Assembly: GCA_030141605.1 (NCBI GenBank)
Contig: JAQGDQ010000067.1
Coordinates: forward strand, 310,001-374,000
Direction: 5' to 3'
DNA length: 64,000 nt
Source of the DNA: Tubiluchus corallicola
Lineage: Eukaryota; Priapulida; Priapulimorpha; Priapulimorphida; Tubiluchidae
Of this stretch, positions 13,601 through 27,380 are shown one piece after another. How positions within the stretch are numbered: the first letter of the stretch is position 1; each line of letters begins with the position of its first letter. Both the position numbers and the translations under genes were made by a program. The notes under the pieces are model-generated. The model searched no databases. It was given only the letters and a program-made list of their open reading frames with translations, and was not told the origin of the DNA.

Positions 13601-14199
13601 GTTTTCATTGTTACTCATTAATTCTAATTTACAACCATTGATTGACTGCTTTTTGTAAATTAGATTTTTTCTTCTGCTGCAGGAAAGTGAGTCTATTTAT
13701 TTACATTTTTACACAACCATTGTAAAGTTGGTGCTAATATCTCAATAGTTAACAACATACTCCATGGGCCAAAGATATGTTCTAATTTATGGTGAACTTA
13801 CATTTTAAAATTGCCACTTAATGATTGAATTTGATCAAAAATAGAATTTTTTATTTCGATATTCTTATATTTGTATTAGTAATAACACGGTTCAAGCTCT
13901 AGTCCTTATTTGAGTGCCTTTGTAAGTGAAATCTAATCTTGCAGGATCAGAATTGTTCATTTTATGTGCGTTATAAAGCACATTATAATACATTAGAATT
14001 TGTAAAATTCAAGAAGGACAACATGGTTACCTAGTCAACCTTCCCTAAATCGTGAAGCTACCATGTTTTCTCTCATTTTCAATTATTAACATATTCTGCT
14101 CACTATCTGTATCTTCGTCAAATACCATAACATAGTCTAATAGTCTTTGATTTTTCTAATAGTCTGTCAGTCTATTATGAATTTTTTTATATTGATTTG
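10640..14199. other. no gene recognised; two small microsatellites
   Basis: No exon with recognisable homology. A short AT repeat lies near 12549-12562 and a CAT/ATT trinucleotide run near 12705-12753. A non-coding first exon of the flippase gene could lie here, because the first coding exon has a splice acceptor just upstream of its ATG, but I cannot place it. Confidence 0.4.
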
Positions 14200-15690
14200 A
14201 AAAAAAGAAATCTGACTGGTTGTATTAATGAAAGCCAGTGTTGCTTAGAATACTTGACTAACAGAATGACAGAGCAAGTAAGAAAGTAATTAAGTTTTAT
14301 AGTAATTTTGTTTATAAAGATTATTCGATCATTTATGTGACCTGCGCAGTTTACTTCTGATTTTTATTGAATTTAACAAACCTAGTGTTATCCATGGTTT
14401 TTTATAAGTTTATTTTGCCTAGGTAGGGTTATATATGACAAGTGTTTATTTGTAATCCTTTTAAAATTTTTATAAAATATGTTAAATGCTTCTTTGATAT
14501 GTAAGTTGGAGAAATCAGTAGTATTTAAGGCTTCGTGCAGCTCTGGCGCATAGTTCTGTTTTACAAAATTAGTTTTGTCTCTAATTGTAACCTTGTGTAA
14601 TTTCCATTGACAAAAGACTTTTTAATTACATGTATTGCAAAAATAGGGAGATTGTCAGCAACTTTGTACAGTATTAAGCCCTAGGTAATGAGGTTAGTTA
14701 AATCATTACTGTATATATGATCAGTTAATGTTTGAGATTTATTAGTTATTTGTAGGTTTCGTAATTAACAGGATGAAGCAGTTGGCATAATTCATTGATA
14801 CGTAATTAGATACATAATTTTATTTCTGTGATGAAGCAGATTTACGTGGAAATCACCACAGACATCAAGCTTACCCAATTTATTAATTTTATTTAATATT
14901 ATATCATGTTGCTCTTGGAAGCTTGGTAAGCTACATCTGTGTTTGGATGCCTGTAAAAGATTCTAAATACAATATTTTTGGATTTTATTTTGATTTCTGT
15001 TCAACCGTTTTCAGCCTGCATATCTGTAGTGTTTGAGTTTGTATTTATATTATATTTGAGGGTTTGACTAAAAATTATTTAGTGCATCACGCAATTCTTC
15101 TTCATCCAGACTTTGGAAAGGAAGTATATTGTTAATACACTTCAAACAATAAAAAGGCTCATTAGTATTAGTTAGTAAAGCAAACTCATCATTACTGTAG
15201 TTAGAAATATGCTCTTTTTGTGAACCCAATTATTACTAATATCGCAAAATACTGCACGTTGGTTATATCAGCAAAGTTTTTTTACATTTGATACGAAATT
15301 GGGTAGCCATAGTTGAAATAAAAAATTAAGGATATTTATATTCTGAATTTATATAGTCAGTCAAAACACATATTAGTTGGCACATTTTACTTGAATTTGT
15401 TAATATCAGCTTTTGACTTAATTTCGATATGTTCTCTTTCCTCACTAGTTTTTAGAAAGATTCTTCCTTGAGAAGCCCATACTGATTTATACTTGCTATT
15501 TCTCTTTAATGCTGAACACTTGTTGAACACATCTTTCCTAGATCGGGTTAAGCACTCAATGATAAAACTTCCCATTCTTAGGAGTACCTAATTTATGTTC
15601 ATCTGGTGTTTTCATGCATCTCTTGTAAAGCAAGTCTCTCGTTGTTTGCTTGGTAAACTTTACTATAAAAGGATTAGCCCCTTTTGACAA
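14200..15690 (-). mobile_element. 5' half of a LINE: FP25-like ORF1 end and endonuclease region
   Basis: The minus strand at 15387-15680 encodes the conserved end of an FP25-like LINE ORF1, including KSVWASQGRIFLKTSEE. Downstream in the same direction comes a cysteine motif with a LPFQSLDEEELRDAL tail (about 15060-15180), then endonuclease-type pieces (FRIFYRHPNTD near 14960, CGDFHVN near 14840) and the linker (NPWITLGLLNSI near 14390). Reverse transcriptase is absent, so the 3' half was lost. Stops and frameshifts are present. Its 5' edge lies within about 90 bases of the first coding exon of the flippase. Confidence 0.75.
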
Positions 15691-15803
15691 TGCAGTACAC
15701 TGATATCACTGCAGGAAACATTCGCTCCCATTAGGCTCCATTGTAATCTTTAACAATTCTATTCTTTGCTTTTCAGGTTGTGTAATTGTTCAAGATTCTA
15801 AAG

Positions 15804-16043
15804 ATGGATGCAGGTAATCATTTACGTGGAGAATGTGGCACTGGTGAAGAAGTACCAGATCTCAGTGAGCTGTGTGATGCAAAGGCCAATGATGAGGTGT
15901 CAGTTGATCCCGATGTCCGTCTTTCTTTGGAGAGACAGTTGAGCATTCGAAGCAATATCTTGGAAGAACATCAAGATGTGCCTTACGACACTGACATCAG
16001 AGGCGGGTTATTTAGTCATATCACAGACAACAGCTTATTGAGG
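15804..16043 (+). CDS. ATP11: ATP11 exon 1 (residues 1-80)
   Basis: Start exon encoding an acidic N-terminal tail with no family match that I recognise. A splice acceptor (TTTTCAG, ending 15776) precedes it, so 15777-15803 is probably 5' UTR. The donor is AGG|GTAGTT and the exon ends in phase 0, in frame with exon 2. The tail is about 70 residues longer than I expect for ATP11 proteins. Confidence 0.75.
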
Positions 16044-19000
16044 GTAGTTATGGGTTATATTTAGTCATTATACTCAAATTGTTGCAACATTTCCAAGTTT
16101 GTCTAAAAAACACGGTTTTTCAAAGTACTGCAGTATTTATGTATAAACTTTTTGCACCTAATTTTATTTTTGTTAGAGTGTTGCCTTTAAAAAAATTGAC
16201 AAGTAAAACTAAGCGATGTTTCAGCATCTGTTTCATATCTAGTCTTGAAAAGTCCTGTACGTGTGCAGAACTTAGCACAAAAAATTATTTCTGATTTTCA
16301 TGTATCAGCTGAATATGATAGTGGTCTGTGTTTATGTTGACCTCTTTGAGTTTATTTTGTATGCACCCAGTAATTGATTATCTAATTTGCCAATTTTCTT
16401 CATATTTGTTGAAGTGTAAGAAATGTCGTCAGCCAAATTTGTGAAAATTCGAGATGGTGTTCTAAATATGCATAATTATGTACAATACTATTTTTTGTTG
16501 CGAAACTTTTTAGTCTTTTGTATACACCTAAGTTTTGACATGGTCTTTGTTGAATACATTGAAACCATAGATTTCGAATAAATTAAATGATACTTGCAAT
16601 TTAGTTTTGCTGTCCTTCAGAATTTTCAGAAGAAGAAACGTCAACCGAAATCTAGATGTGTGTATGTGAACAATATTTCACCAATCAAAATTGATGTGAC
16701 AATACCGCAAAAATTTCCAGATAACAAAATAATCTCATCAAAGGTGTGTACTAAACAATTTAAGTTAATTTAAATAATTCATGGAGTTTAAATATGCGAG
16801 CTGTTAGCTATTAACTAAAGGATTGAACTGAAAAGGACTGATCAAAAGGGCACCATCTGAAACTTCAGTACTAAAGTCTACTAGTCCTCTGTGGTGCAAG
16901 ATCACATTGCTTGTTTACAAAATCATGAGAAGTGTAGTACAAAAGTTGGACAGTTGCCAGCTCTAGATAAAATTACTAATAGATCATAGATAACAGTTTC
17001 ATTACACGCATTATTTATCGATTGACAGTTCATGAATGTTATAATTAAGGACATTCAAGTAGTTGTGTTGTTTTGTCAATGTAATGTCCAGTTTCAACAG
17101 AATTCATGTTGTACTTAATTTGTTAACAATTTTTTATGCGATTGATAGCATTTTTATTAGGCAACATAAAGTCCAAATAAACTTGTTCAACTATCTTTCA
17201 TTTTTATCTAAAGTGATATAATTACCTTACATTGCAATTTGCTTTTAGTTTAGTTTGAATGTTGTAAATTCTTTGTAAATTTCAGTATACCCTATGGAAT
17301 TTTATACCAAAGAACTTGTTTGAACAGTTTAGAAGAATAGCAAATTTTTACTTTTTGTGCATAGGAATCATTCAGGTACGAATTTGCAATATGCAGAGTT
17401 TTTCATCCAAGTATTACAAGCAATGCCTATTAATATTAATACTTTTATAGTGTCTGTTATATTTGGTCCAAGTTGTTATATTTAAATGTAAATGAAAGTA
17501 AAAATGTGGAGTATCCACTAGGTCAGCTTATGCGTGTGCATATTATGTCATTTGTTGAGTAACATTGCTAGAGGAAAGTACCATAAACAATTTGTTTTCC
17601 ACAGAAGGCTGATTCTTATGATTATGAAAGACAGTTTCTGCTAAGTATTTTTTGTCCATACCTTCTAAATTTAGTGCTGTTCAGACAGGCATCACATAAG
17701 ATCTTGTTATGAATTATTGATAATGATGATATTTTTTATTTAGTTATTTTTGGAAGACACTCCAGTAAGCCCAGCCACAAGTATATTACCTCTGATTTTC
17801 GTAGTTTCAGTGACAGCGGTAAAACAGGTATTGGTGTGTGTTTTGTATAATTACATTTAGCATCTAGCTGACTCGTTGCTTTATTGAGTGGTTGGTAATT
17901 AGCTGGCCAGGTGCATGGCTCCACTACATCAGCCTAATTACTGTCAAGTTGTTGAATTCTTGAGACTTTCATACTGTGATTAGGTAAAAGTTGGATAAGA
18001 ATTATTCATGTGCAGGATTTGTTTCATTACCGCTGTAGATAGCTTTCTGCTACTTCTTCTTGAAACTTGTCAAATAATGATTCCTTTCTACTGTCATTTC
18101 TTAACCAAATAGTGTGTCCATAAAAGTTTTTGAAGTTAGTCTGGACACTTGATATTGATTACTGTTGCCATTAGCTGACCAGTGTCTCACACATTGTGAA
18201 TTTGAACCCATAAATAATAAATGGCTTGTGATTTTTGGAAACTTCGTTCCTGCAAAGTGTTTCACTGCTGCTTCAAATATGTTACTTTGTTTCTAAAAAT
18301 ATTAAGTTCTGTTTTTAATATTTATTTACATTTTAGGGTTATGAAGATTATCTACGTCATAAAGCAGACCTTGCTGTCAATAATCGTCCGGCATTTGTGA
18401 TAAGAGAAGGGAAGTCCATAGAAGTACGATCACAAGATGTTAAGGTGTAGTAACTGTTTTCTTTTTTTACAATAATGTAGGTAATTGCCGTGGTATTGGA
18501 TCCTGGTTGATTATCAAGGATAATCATCTGAGGTGAAACACTAAATCTCGGCAAATGTGCTTAGTCATGCTCAGCTGCTTGTTCGTTCTACCTCAGTCAC
18601 AAAGTAGATAGGAAAAAACCCACCTGAAGCAGCTACTAGTCACCTATCCATTTGATAACCTGCCTAAGTTCATAGCCAAGCACATACTTTGACTTCTGGC
18701 CTCATTACCACACACTCTGCATTTTTTAAATAACCATAACCAATTACCTCTCTTTATTTATTATCTTTTGTTTATTGGGGAAAATTGGAACTGTGCCCCA
18801 GAATACTCACATTCAAAGCATACTTAGAAACAGTAGATTTTAACCACTTGTATTACTAGGCAACATGCATTGCCGAGTAGTCAAAGCATCATGCTTGATG
18901 ACTGAAGTTAATAGCACCAGTGGTGATTAGTGAATGGATGGGTGAACCGCTTCAGTATTTGCTCGTGGCAGTTTCATTTTCAATACTTGTTTTGACAATT

Positions 19001-22000
19001 TACCATCAAATTGTGACAAAGGCTGTGTGTCCACGAAATCAAGATGCATAAAAACACATTAATTTTTGGGTGTACAATTTCTATTCTAAACACAATGCGT
19101 CCAAGTGAACTGTTTTGCATATTTTATGTGTCCACTGCTGCTACGCACACATTTTTGTCCATCTGCATCTAGAGAAAGAGATTTTTCAGTGTGCTGGCAT
19201 ATTTATGGGCATTGCAGACAAAGCATCCAAGTGTTTCAGCATTTGATTGTTGTTTTTTATCGCTAACTTCATCAAACATTTCTTTAGATGAAGCTGTAAT
19301 AAATTTTATAAAAAAAAGCCGAAATAGCAAAAATACCCCAACAGAAGCAGGGTACTGTTACATAAACTGGGAAACCTGTTATATACCTAACAACGGCCAT
19401 TTTATGAAGCTAAAGTAAAAATTTCTCTCTTTTACGAGCTTTTAAGAATTTCTGTTTTGCAGATTTATTATTGTAGATCAATTAGTCTGGATCTTTTTTT
19501 ACAGTATTATGTAACACCCCTTGCGTGCTGAGTAAAGACCAGAACCTGTATATCGTCTTAAAAAGCTTCATTCTGTAATCCTCAAATTTTCTATAATTAT
19601 TGTAATTATAATGAATTAATAACAAAATATGTGTACAAAACGTATTTACAGTAAACACACTTCATTGTACAGTAGGCACCGCTTAATAGACTCACTGTTA
19701 ATAGACTCAATCGCTTAATTGACTCAAAAACTCCTGGTATGGCACGCTTCTATTCAAATGTACATAAAAACTATCGGTAATTGACTCAAATAACTCCGCA
19801 TAATTGACTCAACGTTTTTGCTTCACATGTTTCAGTAAGACACTTTCCTGTGACTAATAAGCTTTTATGACTTTTCTAATAATCTTAATTTGCTTTTGTC
19901 TTATAATATACATAGAAACAATCATGTTAAGTTCCGTTTTGTTTGTAAGCTATTACGGTGGACAGGCGGGTCAAGGGAAACCATATAGGCTAATTATGCT
20001 AACCTAATGGTTTCCCTTGACCCGCCTGTCCACCGTGATTAACATTGTTACCAATGAATTCTTGGAAGCTAAACATTTAATTACTTGCTTTGCGGTTTGC
20101 TTTCCAAGTTCTGGCTGTCTTTGCCAGAAAGTTTAATCAGGTAGGTGTTGGGTTATGCCAGTGACGCAGGTACAGTACAGTAAGTATGTCACTATTATAC
20201 CAAGCAGGAGCTTAGGCGAATCTACAGACGAACCTACTTGCGGGGAAACACGGGTTCCACCAACAGTTTGAGCATGCCAAGTACTAAGCATTTTATGAGA
20301 ATTTGTGCATCATACAATAACAGATTTTCAATGTATTTATTATTATGAGAACTTTGTGAGCCAACTTCTTTGCGACGAAATGAGGCAGCCGACTTTGACG
20401 GAATTTTTGTATTTTTTGCAAATAAACAGGTTGTGTGATTTAGAAAAGCATACTTTTTATTTATAGCTAATTCACTTATATAAATTAATATTTTATAATA
20501 TGTTTTTTAAGTTTTAACTGCACAAAGAAATTTAGGCATTTTTTCACTTGTAAAATTCATTAAAAACCATTGCAGTGCATATCAAGCTGATGACTCATAC
20601 ATCTATAGCTGTAATACTACACCCATCGGTTAATTGGGTCCAAACACGTCAGTCCCGAAGTGAGTCTATTAAGCAGCGTGTACTGTATTGAAAAATCATA
20701 TCACGCAGCTTTTTCTGACCAAAAAAAAAATTTTAAAATAACAATTAAACTGTAATAAAATTGGGCTTTTACAATAAAATTCTATTCATAAATAATGCAG
20801 CATTATTTAATTTTTGCGCATTTGTAGGTTGGCGATATTGTCTATGTAACAAATAACGAAGGATTTCCATGCGATCTCATCATGTTGTCATCATCAGATC
20901 AAGATGGGCAGTGCTACATTACAACAGCAAACCTTGACGGTGAAACAAACCTTAAGGTAACTTTAAATTTTTTACTTTTATATAGTGGTACTCCATTTAC
21001 ATACTCTGTAGTACTTTACATTATATAAGCATTGAAACTACCAAGATAAATTTACAATTTAAAAATAGTTCTTTAAAAACTTATGCAAACTCTTAAAAAA
21101 AGTAAGTTTTCAGTTTAGACTTAAATGTATCAAAATTATGAAAACTTCTCAATTCATATAGCAATGAGTTATAGTAATAGAGGGTCGCACTTTAAAAAAA
21201 TCTGTCGTTGTGCAAAGGCCAGCTAATTTGATTACATTGATTAGTTTCTGTCACAACCATGAATCTTCACATAGCCACCATTTGTTGTGTTGCCTCACAT
21301 TCATTATGGAGGATTAGCAAAATATGACATCTTCTTAACCAGAAATCTGCTGAGGAACTTATTCACAAATTAGTCATGTCAAGACTCGATTATTGTAATG
21401 GTCTCTGTGTAGGACTCTATGATTACCAGATAAATAAGTTACAGCTTATCCAGAACTCCGCTGCATGTCTGCTAACTCGTAAGTGTTTGACTGATAGACA
21501 ACACATCACTCCTATTTTGAGTGAATTTCATTGGCTGTCTGTTGCAAAAACGAATCATTTTCAACATATTGTGCATCATTTTTAAACTGCTATATAACAA
21601 TCGGCTCCTGTTTATCTGACTGGAATTTTGAAAGCTTGTCATTGTCAACGTCATTCTCATTCCTCTAATCAACTTTTACTTTAACAACCAAATGCTCACA
21701 CACTTCAGGCATATGGCGACAGGGCAATATCAATTTGCGGGCCAATTATGATGTATTAATGAATTTTTCACTTTTTAGGAAACACTTAGAAACCCCATCT
21801 CTTTAATGTTTAAATAACTATTTTATTAACTTTAATTTTGTGTAACTATTAATGACAAGTTGATTAGTTTTAGCAAAGACATTTTAAGATGGTTTTTCTA
21901 ACTCTGGTTTGTCATTGTCATTCTCTTAATGGTTCCATTCAATTTTTGACATCTTCCTGCTATTTTATTATTCGAAGTACAGTGGGAAGTTTGATGATTT

Positions 22001-22185
22001 GTTGGAGTTTGTGAAGGTATATTTTTAACTTTGTAATTTTATTTCAAGTTTTAATTTTGTAGTTGTAACATTTTCTCAACTGCTGTAAAGTGCTTTGAGA
22101 CATATTGTGTAAGGCGTTTAATAAAAAATAAATAAAAATGAATTTATTATTATTATTATTATTATTATTAGTAGTAGTAGTAGTG

Positions 22186-22217
<32 letters not shown>

Positions 22218-25200
22218 TTTACCCAACTGTGAATGAGCAGCTTATTAATTATGTGCTATTAGTATAAGAAGTCAAATCTGTTCTGCTATTGGAGTTCATA
22301 GTTCAAGTGGTAGAGAATGTGGCCAGACACTGGGTTCTGGGTTTGAATCCTGATTAATTCACTATTTTTCAGTGGCTTCCTCCTTCGGTTAATTAATATT
22401 GCTTTCAGATTCACTGCTGCCTTCCTGACACCAAGCATTTAGGAGATGAGCAGAAACTGTGGAGAATACGAGCTTCTATAGAATGTGAAGAACCAACTGC
22501 TGACTTGTATAAATTTATAGGGCGAATGACAATATATAACTCTGAAGTACACAGTAATGCTACACCAATAGTTAGGTATAATATTGTAATTATTGATTTG
22601 TTACTCACATGAACAAATACTTTATTTCTATATTGAGTTACTTAGGCATACCACAATTTTACTTTATTTTATTTGTAAAAAATATAATAGATGTAAATAA
22701 CATCAGTTCAGCTTTTGGTAAAAATACAGCTGAATTACTTTGTAATTATTTGTACAAGTACTGGTTCTATGAAGGCTTTTGTCATAGCGTAAATGGTAAC
22801 ACTATTTGAAAGTAGGTGGCGTTGAGATGAATTATCCTAAGCTAAACAAGGCTAACCTGGATTCTGCTAATGTTGTGCTGTTGTTTGTAAAATGATTCTT
22901 AACATCTAAAACAAAAAATGCATGTTATACACATGAGTACATTCACATCAAAAGAATCATCTCGCATATACGTTTCATACATAATTGGATACATTAATTT
23001 ACAAAGTTTTAGAACATCTGAAGCTTATTGGATGTCATGCAAAAAATAAATGCAATGCTGATGTGTAGCATACTGTAATGCTTGGTTTCATAGAGCAGGT
23101 ATTTATATTAGCAAGTCAAGTGTAGCACGTAACCTGTTTAACTGTCCAAGCCTTTCCTTTCCAAGGCTTTACGATTAGAAGCATCTCACATACTTGAGAG
23201 ATGTTTAATTGTGTTTGAATTAGGACCAAGATTGGCTTTGACCCTTAAATTAGAAAATATTAAGCTTTTATTCTTTTTTCAGCAGTACAACACTGTACTA
23301 TGCTGCCACTTATATATATATAGTCTTTTTATTAAACATATTAGTCCAATTTTTCTGGTATTTTGCAGATCTTTGGGACCAGAAAATATTTTACTCAGGG
23401 GAGCTAGGTTAAAAAACACTGATCATATTTATGGTAAGTTAAAAACAACATGCATCATAGAAGAATTTGTTGTATACCTTGTTATGTAACAAGAAATTTG
23501 CTATTCCATTATGTCATACTTTCTACAATTCCAGTCTTCTGTAGATCTCTTGACATTTTTCTTCTTTTTGTTATGTGAACTAAAAGCCCAAACTTTAGTA
23601 CTTTAAAGGACAAGAAAAGGGGCACCTGAAGTAGGTTTCAGAAAAATTGCCTTAAAAATTATACTACTTTACAGCAATTTCATGCACCTATCGCATTTGC
23701 GTTGAAAAGAATTTTCGTTTCTTTTCATTTTAAATCGTCCGCAATACTGTTCCAACGGTGCCATTACATGACATCACTACGCCACGTAAATCAGGGGAGG
23801 AAAAGACAATGTTAAATTATGATCCAAAAAAACTTTCCGTGCAAATCTATATTAGTTAGCATTTCACTTACCTCGTGGAAAGACTTATATAACTAGACTA
23901 ATAGTTTAAAATGTTTGTGCCTATTGGTGAAATGTCACTGACTCACCCTCCAGGATGTGCCACTCACTAGCCAAAAACGTATTTTTAATCTTATTGACAA
24001 GATACAGTAATTAAAATTTTTATTTAATTAGCAACATGTATGCTACGAATGCTCTGATTATTTTTTCAAACTTTACTCAATGTTATCAAAACTTGTTTCA
24101 AACGACCTACCATTAAAATTGCTGCACTTAACAGTCATCGCCTGAGTTTAAATTTACATGTTTTATACAGCGTTACAGCTGATGCAAGCCATGCATACGA
24201 AAAGGTGGTATAAAATTTCAAAATGATTTTTTTAAGCTTTATGTAAGTGGAGGATTTTCTTGTGCTTTAAGCTAGATGAAATTGACATATATGAAGAAGA
24301 AGAATTCCTCTTTTTTGGATAAATCTGGTTGAAGCAGCTTGACATAATATGGAAAAGCACAGCGTATTTCAATGAACTTATAACAGGTTTACGAGCGTGC
24401 ACATAGATACTTTCTGAAGTTTTCTGCATTCTGGAAAGCACGCAATGGCCGGGCAATTGCTATGATATATTTCTGATGCAACCTGTTTCATATGTATCTA
24501 ACACAAGGCATTGAGCTGCCTTTTCACAGTTAAACAACTAACAGTGCATGGTACCATAGCAAATATCAAATTATTAAGGGATTAGTCTTAATTTTCAAGG
24601 CATAAATTTGCTGTAGTATACTTTGGCTGTCTTGCTGTGTTCCTGAGCAACCATCAGCCTGCACCTCTGTGGAATTGCACAGTCCTCATTGAGCTGAAGA
24701 CCCGAAAAGAGCATGTGATGATGCTTATTCTTGGGTCATCATGACTCGTGAACACACCAGCAGCAATTAGGAATAAGTCAATAAATTGTTATAAAAAAGA
24801 AAGCAAAAATTTAAAAAATGTAAAAGTATTACTAAAAATTGTAAACTTATTTAACAAGGGTCATGGATATTATTCTAGTATAAATGTTATTGTTGCAGGT
24901 TGTGCTGTGTATACTGGTCAACAGACAAAGATGGCGCTGAATTCTAAATTTACTTCAGCAAAATTTTCTACCGTCGAAAAGTGAGTCATAAGAAACTAGG
25001 ATGTTTAAAGCGGTATACACAAGCACTGTGCTAGATATTTGACATAACTGCGCTTTACATTTTGTCAGCGTACAGTGTGATGAAAGATCTCAACAATAAA
25101 AATTCTAATTCGCTTTTCAACTTTTTCAAATTAGCTGGCAATTAACGATATCATTAATCAGATTGTGACTGTGAATGCCAAAAAGTTCATAAAGCATTGC

Positions 25201-27348
25201 TGTTTATTTCACATTTCACAACAATTACTGATTGGTACAGGTGGCACTGTTGAGTTGTGTGCTACAAAGATAAAATCATGGTCCTGCTCTATTGTATTGA
25301 ACAGGTAACTCAGCTGACAGAGCATGGGGGGTCTATGCCAATGTCTCAGGTTCAGGTCCTGACTGGTTCACAATTTTTCAGCATCTCTTTTCTTTCATTA
25401 TCATTAGCTGCAATGGGTAATAATTGGTGTGAAATAAACCGCAATGATTTGTGAACATTCTCACATTCACAATCACAATCTGATTAATAAAAAGGTTTTG
25501 TTCTTTTCATGTTTATGCTTCTTACTAGATGTTGCTCAATGTTTACTCTGATTACTAGTATCTAATACTAAGCTTTTAGTGCAAGTTTTTCTTCTTCTGC
25601 CCTATTCGCTTTAATGCCTCATTCTGGAGATTTGTTGTCATTGTTTTTTAAGTCGCTGACATATTTTAACTCCTTTGCTTTATTTTCATTACAGATCTAT
25701 GAATATATTTCTAATAGTTTTTCTAATCATTCTGATAGTGGAAGCATTTACTTTGACACTTATTAAGAATGTTTATGAGCATGTATGTCCTTGGCCCTGG
25801 TACTTGCCCGATGAAAAACCCGTAAATGTAAGTATTTGTCAGAATACTCTAATAATTTTCTGATGTTTTTTCTGGCTAAAATAGGATAGTTTCTGTAAAA
25901 GAATTAAATTTGGTGCAGGAATGGAAAAATAAACTTTTTAAATTAAACAGAGAGAACACTTAGAGTTTCAGAATGCTTGTCGTTTTCTTAATGCTCGTTA
26001 GCATTTTACATTAGCTTGTGGTGAGGAATACCTGAGAGGTAAGAGTTTGCTTGTCTGCTATAAATGATAATTTAAAAAAAAACTGGTAAGTTGGCATTCA
26101 CTTTCATAATTGATTGTCAAGATTTTGAACTTCAAGGATAATGTCTTGTTATGTCAAATTTTATTTCATGCTGTAGCAGAGCCTCATAAATCGCTGGAAG
26201 GGTTTATTACAGACACTCTTTTTAGGTGTCAGCATAATATCTAATACAAAACAAAAAATAAGTATCTGTAAAAATGTAAAAAGAAACTGTCTGGCAGTGG
26301 ATGCTAAAATATATAAGCGACTTCTGTTTTGATGTTACCAAGCTTTAATTTAAAGCTGAAGAAAACAAGTAGTTAATAATCAACATTAATAATATGAGTC
26401 AATGTTAGTTAATTTTTTTACATTGTTAGTGATGGAAATCTTTTTTCAGTTGTCTGATTTCTAAGTTAATTTTATACTTTTCAGTTCAGGAATGTACTGC
26501 AGGACATCCTGTCATTTCTTGTTTTGCTGAATTATGTGATACCAATATCTCTGTATGTAACACTAGGTAAGCATATTTATTTTTTCTAATTTACATTTTC
26601 TAATTATGAATGTACCACATGCTTGTAATTATGTGGAAATAGTTCTTAATGTCAAGAATTAGTACAATTAATGAAAAATCCCGTATTAATGGAATGAAGA
26701 GACGAGGTTTCAGTTTATCACCACAACCTGTTTTCAAATGAAAAGGGAAAAATTAAAAAAAGCATTTAAGATCACTCACTGTAATTTTTTGAGACTTGTA
26801 ATAGTAATGATGAGTGTAGGTTCTTACTATGATGCTATTAGTGACATTTTTGTGTTCTTTCTCGTGTTGCTTTTTCTTTGCTGTGAATTCGTACTTAATT
26901 AGTCATAATGTACTTTTCCATGTAGTTTTTGTACTGCGAATTATTTATGCAATTAGTGACTGAATGTGTTAGTATTTTAAAATGTGAAAATTACTGTCTA
27001 ATGTTTTTAATGTTTTTTACCTTTTCCTCCCAAAAGAGTTAACAATGATAGACTGAAATACGTTTTTCATTCCTTTATACTGTGGGAGTTTTTTATTAAT
27101 TATGTTTTTGTAATGTTTTAGATAAGTTGATATTATCTGCATTTGCAAAAGCCACATGCATACAAGCTGTATTAAGAGAATAATTACATCTTTACATTGT
27201 CTTCAGCATGGCTTCAATAGATTGTATACCAATTTTTCATACAGACGCCCACACTACAATTCGGAACCTAGCCTTCCATTGTCTGGGCCTACTTAACTTT
27301 TATGGTTGTGCCTAGATCAGCACTAACTTTTTGTCAAAGATAAATCCT

Positions 27349-27380
<32 letters not shown>

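Noticed and set aside
18870-18980. Functional 5S rRNA gene
   Set aside because: The 5' half does not match and there is no T-run terminator at the right place.
22044-22226. Minus-strand frame of poly-Thr and poly-Asn
   Set aside because: Produced by the TTA/GTA trinucleotide tail of a LINE.
22286-22370. tRNA gene
   Set aside because: A and B boxes are present, but no acceptor-stem or cloverleaf pairing was found and the body continues as in the second unit, so it is called SINE-like.
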